From: Nitrospinota bacterium
GTDB taxonomy: Bacteria > 2-12-FULL-45-22 > JACOWJ01
Length of the DNA: 17,147 nucleotides
Assembly: GCA_016176845.1 (NCBI GenBank)
Contig: JACOWJ010000015.1
Span: forward strand, 1 to 17,147
Direction: 5' to 3'
Positions 15,402-17,147 of this stretch are shown piece by piece (position 1 is the stretch's first letter; every line of letters starts with the position of its first letter). Both the position numbers and the translations under genes were made by a program. Below the pieces are notes generated by a model that saw nothing but the letters and a program-made list of their open reading frames with translations, was not told where the DNA came from and ran no database searches.

Positions 15402-16217
15402 ATGTCCTCCCCGTTTCCCGGCATGGATCCCTACCTCGAAGGCGAGATGTGGCAGGAGCTCCATGAGACTCTGGCCGGCGCCATTCGCGCTCAATTGATG
15501 CCGCACCTGGTGCCCAGGTATGTGGCCCTGCTGGCGAAACGGTATGTGCTCGACCGTCCCGCGCTGGGCATCGTGGGTTTGCCGTCCGAGCGCGTCATCT
15601 ACCCGGATGTCCATGTGGTGACGACGCCGGACGCCCCGTCGAGCCGTGGAGCGGAGGAGGCAGGCGTGGCGGTGGCCGAGCCGGCCGTGGAGCTCCCCAG
15701 CCCCATGATCGAAGAGGTGCCGCTGCTCAGCGTCGAGATTCGCGACGTGGCCCAACGCCTCCTGGTCACGATCCTCGAAATCCTTTCGCCGGTCAACAAG
15801 CATGGGGAGGGCGCGCGCGATTACGCCGAGCGGCGGATGGAGCTGCTCAAGACCCATACCCACCTCCTGGAGATTGACCTGCTGCGCCAGGGCACGCGCA
15901 TCCAACTGCTGGGCGAGCCCCCGCCCGCACCCTACTACGTTTATCTCAGCCGCGTCCAACGCCGTCCCTATACCCAGGTCTGGCCCATTGCCCTTCGCCA
16001 GCCGTTGCCCACCGTACCGGTCCCCCTCTTGCCCCCCGATCCCGATGTGCCCCTGGATCTGCAGGCCGCCGTCCGGGCCTGTTTCGATCTGGTCGGCTAC
16101 GAACGCCTGCTGGACTATTCCGTGCCTCCCCCACCCCCGCCTCTGAGCGACGAGGAGGCCGCCTGGGCCGCCGACCTCCTGCGCGCGGCCGGGTTGGGTC
16201 AGGCGCCTGCCTTTTAA
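15402..16217 (+). CDS. DUF4058 family protein
   Basis: The 271-residue product matches the DUF4058 pattern: an [11 protein letters not shown] opening with W and H residues soon after ([17 protein letters not shown]), then a central [20 protein letters not shown] followed by [11 protein letters not shown]. The family's function is unknown; it is best known from cyanobacteria, Chloroflexota and planctomycetes, often in several copies. The order YPDV (Asp69), EILSP (Glu126), then EIDLLR resembles the PD-(D/E)XK nuclease-fold layout of Uma2-like proteins, which is my inference. A proline run (PPPPPP) near residue 243 precedes the acidic C-terminus. The ATG has AGGAA 7 nt upstream. No partner gene adjoins; decayed DNA follows, so recent insertion is possible. 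Confidence 0.85.
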   Translation: MSSPFPGMDPYLEGEMWQELHETLAGAIRAQLMPHLVPRYVALLAKRYVLDRPALGIVGLPSERVIYPDVHVVTTPDAPSSRGAEEAGVAVAEPAVELPSPMIEEVPLLSVEIRDVAQRLLVTILEILSPVNKHGEGARDYAERRMELLKTHTHLLEIDLLRQGTRIQLLGEPPPAPYYVYLSRVQRRPYTQVWPIALRQPLPTVPVPLLPPDPDVPLDLQAAVRACFDLVGYERLLDYSVPPPPPPLSDEEAAWAADLLRAAGLGQAPAF

Positions 16218-16255
16218 GTGCGGCAGTGGGCCAGCAAGCGCTCCTTTTGCTTCAT

Positions 16256-16381
16256 TAAACCTGCTGGAGGTATCTCTGGATATAAGCAGCGGTAACATGG
16301 CCCCCCTGCATGAAGCTTGAATACTGTCGCCTGACCGTCGAAACGGAGGATGCTTCCTGATATCAGGGTCTTCTTTAAAAA
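16256..16381 (-). pseudogene. MoeB/ThiF-family fragment
   Basis: On the minus strand about 42 codons read [20 protein letters not shown], then [22 protein letters not shown]. This matches the middle of MoeB/ThiF/HesA-type adenylyltransferases, whose segment is typically K-P-x-hydrophobic-x-G-x-hydrophobic-RF-x-GQ-x-x-VF, then GPCYRC-hydrophobic-(Y/F)-PE. The nucleotide-binding N-terminus and the CaxxGVLG C-terminal segment are absent, and both flanks lose similarity. It is therefore a remnant of a sulfur-carrier activating enzyme for molybdopterin or thiamin synthesis. Confidence 0.75.
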
Positions 16382-16631
16382 GATGGTCCTTCTTGTGCGT
16401 CTTGACAAGCCCCTTCCTTTCTCCCCCGCAGCACGAGATAGCGCCCTGAGCGCAAACTTAAAGCCTCTCTGACACATCCTCCTGCTTCTCCCCCATAGCG
16501 TTTCCATCCTTCGCGTTCTCATTTTTTGCGGCTCGGCTAACGGAGATCACCGACCGGGCGTAGCTGAGCCTGGTGTAGGGCAGGCCCAGCTGCTCCAGGG
16601 AGAGACCCGCGGGTTCGCCCCTGCGATCATT
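16382..16631. other. Gene-free stretch between two remnants
   Basis: I see no intact gene. A minus-strand stop-to-stop frame (16458-16631) without an ATG reads GEPAGLSLEQLGLPYTRLSY, then [17 protein letters not shown], and looks protein-like, but I recognise no family. It may be a further gene remnant in this decayed segment. Confidence 0.3.
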
Positions 16632-16835
16632 TCACACCACTTTGATTGGCTGGCTGCCCTGACGGCTCACATCCCCGACCGGGGAGAGCAGATGGTCCGG
16701 TATTATGGCTGGTATAATAACAAGAGCCGTGGGATCCGCAGGAAAGCCACCCAGGAGGAAGTAGAAGCCCCCCGGGTGCTCCTGCCAGACCCCTCGGCCA
16801 GCCAATATCGGCGCCATTGGGCCCAGCTGATCTAA
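16632..16835 (+). pseudogene. IS91-type transposase fragment
   Basis: About 67 codons read HHFDWLAALTAHIPDRGEQ, MVRYYGWYNNKSRGIRRK and, near the end, YRRHWAQLI. This matches the C-terminal part of Y2 (HUH) transposases of the IS91/IS801 type, whose usual run is HIPDK-G-x-Q-hydrophobic-RYYGxYSN-x-RG and then W-x-x-LI-x-KVYEVDPL. The frame stops at TAA (16833-16835), where intact proteins usually have a residue such as Gln before KV; AAGGTC (KV) follows the stop. The HUH domain, zinc-binding N-terminus and insertion-sequence ends are missing, so this is a dead remnant. Confidence 0.75.
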
Positions 16836-17081
16836 AAGGTCCACTGTCCACCATCTCCATTAACCTGCTACTACCGAACCCACACGATCTCCCTGGCGAG
16901 GTCTTACCCCCAAAGGGCTTTTTTCGTCCTGCAAAGCCCTCATTTTCCCCGGACAAACTCCTCCTTTCTCGTTTTTCCCTCCACCCATCCCTACCCCATT
17001 GGTCCCCTTTTTTCTTGCCCTTTTCTTACCCACACATCTTGGGCTTTGCTGCAACCCTAACCACAAGCCGAAAAATCCCCC
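16836..17081. other. Pyrimidine-rich gene-free stretch
   Basis: The plus strand is strongly C/T-biased, especially 16940-17020, and carries no convincing gene in any frame. A hairpin forms between AGGGCTTT (16914-16921) and AAAGCCCT (16933-16940), followed by CATTTTC. It could be a weak terminator for plus-strand transcription, but the T-run is poor. Confidence 0.4.
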
Positions 17082-17108
17082 TTGACTTTCTCTGCCCCCG
17101 GGTATAAT
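17082..17108 (+). promoter_or_regulatory. Strong promoter reading out of the right edge
   Basis: TTGACT (17082-17087) precedes a perfect TATAAT (17103-17108). The spacing is 15 bp, or 16 bp if CTTGAC is taken as the -35, which is short but workable. Transcription would start near 17115 and run rightward into the 11-bp direct repeat at the window edge. Its gene lies outside the window. Confidence 0.6.
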
Positions 17109-17120
17109 CTCCTCCCAAAG

Positions 17121-17147
17121 CAAATTCCTATCGAGACAAATTCCTAT
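17121..17147 (+). repeat. 11-bp direct repeat at the window edge
   Basis: CAAATTCCTAT occurs at 17121-17131 and again at 17137-17147, with CGAGA between (16-bp period). The second copy runs to the last base, so further copies may lie beyond. It follows the TATAAT box directly and would be transcribed. On the minus strand it reads ATAGGAATTTG, sharing AGGAATTT with the repeat flanks elsewhere in the window. Confidence 0.7.

Noticed and set aside
16627-16956. 109-codon minus-strand frame over the transposase remnant
   Set aside because: The plus strand carries the recognisable HIPDRGEQ/RYYGWY motif; the minus frame is Gly/Pro-rich with no motif.

Overview
The window looks like chromosomal DNA of a GC-rich Gram-negative bacterium. 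Lipoprotein signals, an envelope M23 peptidase and TPR proteins point to a diderm. The ATP synthase cluster has paired b' and b subunit genes but no a or c subunit gene, an arrangement known from deltaproteobacterial (Desulfobacterota-like) and related lineages. The dispersed palindromes resemble those common in such genomes. I infer this placement from gene content and have not tested it.

Layout, left to right. (1) 1-610: the end of a flavin-reductase-like gene, a palindromic repeat, and a complete tmRNA gene (ssrA) with its own promoter and a probable terminator. (2) 753-1260: two small convergent, overlapping ORFs of unknown function. (3) 1378-2655: an exported protein joining a CsgG/TolB-N-like domain to an FGE-sulfatase (SUMF1-type) domain that lacks the catalytic cysteines. 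(4) 2728-4753, minus strand: a three-gene operon with a clear sigma70-type promoter at 4928-4957. It encodes a membrane-anchored M23 endopeptidase, a HyaD/HycI-type hydrogenase maturation protease and a LEA14/WHy-domain lipoprotein. (5) 5053-6969, minus strand: a large lipoprotein joining an HExxH zincin-like domain to TPR repeats. (6) 7164-8300, minus strand: an XdhC/CoxF-type molybdoenzyme maturation factor with a probable TTG start. (7) 8301-8966: a gene-free stretch rich in structured repeats that also holds the atp promoter. (8) 8967-15144, plus strand: atpF'-atpF-atpH-atpA-atpG-atpD-atpC, that is both b-type stalk subunits and all of F1. (9) 15402-16217: a DUF4058 protein. (10) 16218-17147: decayed DNA holding a MoeB/ThiF fragment and an IS91-type transposase fragment, then a strong promoter that reads out of the window into an 11-bp direct repeat.

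The ATP synthase genes form one transcription unit. Its atpG-atpD and atpD-atpC gaps are each occupied by a different palindromic repeat, while the other junctions overlap or are nearly contiguous. The minus-strand genes look like envelope and metalloenzyme-maturation functions: hydrogenase protease, XdhC, a MoeB remnant, and lipoproteins. No hydrogenase or molybdoenzyme structural gene is visible.

The most unusual feature is the density and variety of non-coding palindromes: at least seven distinct types in 17 kb. Two copies of one family (110-193 and 8733-8804) share a conserved loop and a conserved 24-nt flank. The 10-nt core of that flank, AGGAATTTCC, also brackets an unrelated palindrome inside the atp operon. 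I saw no defence system, CRISPR array or prophage.
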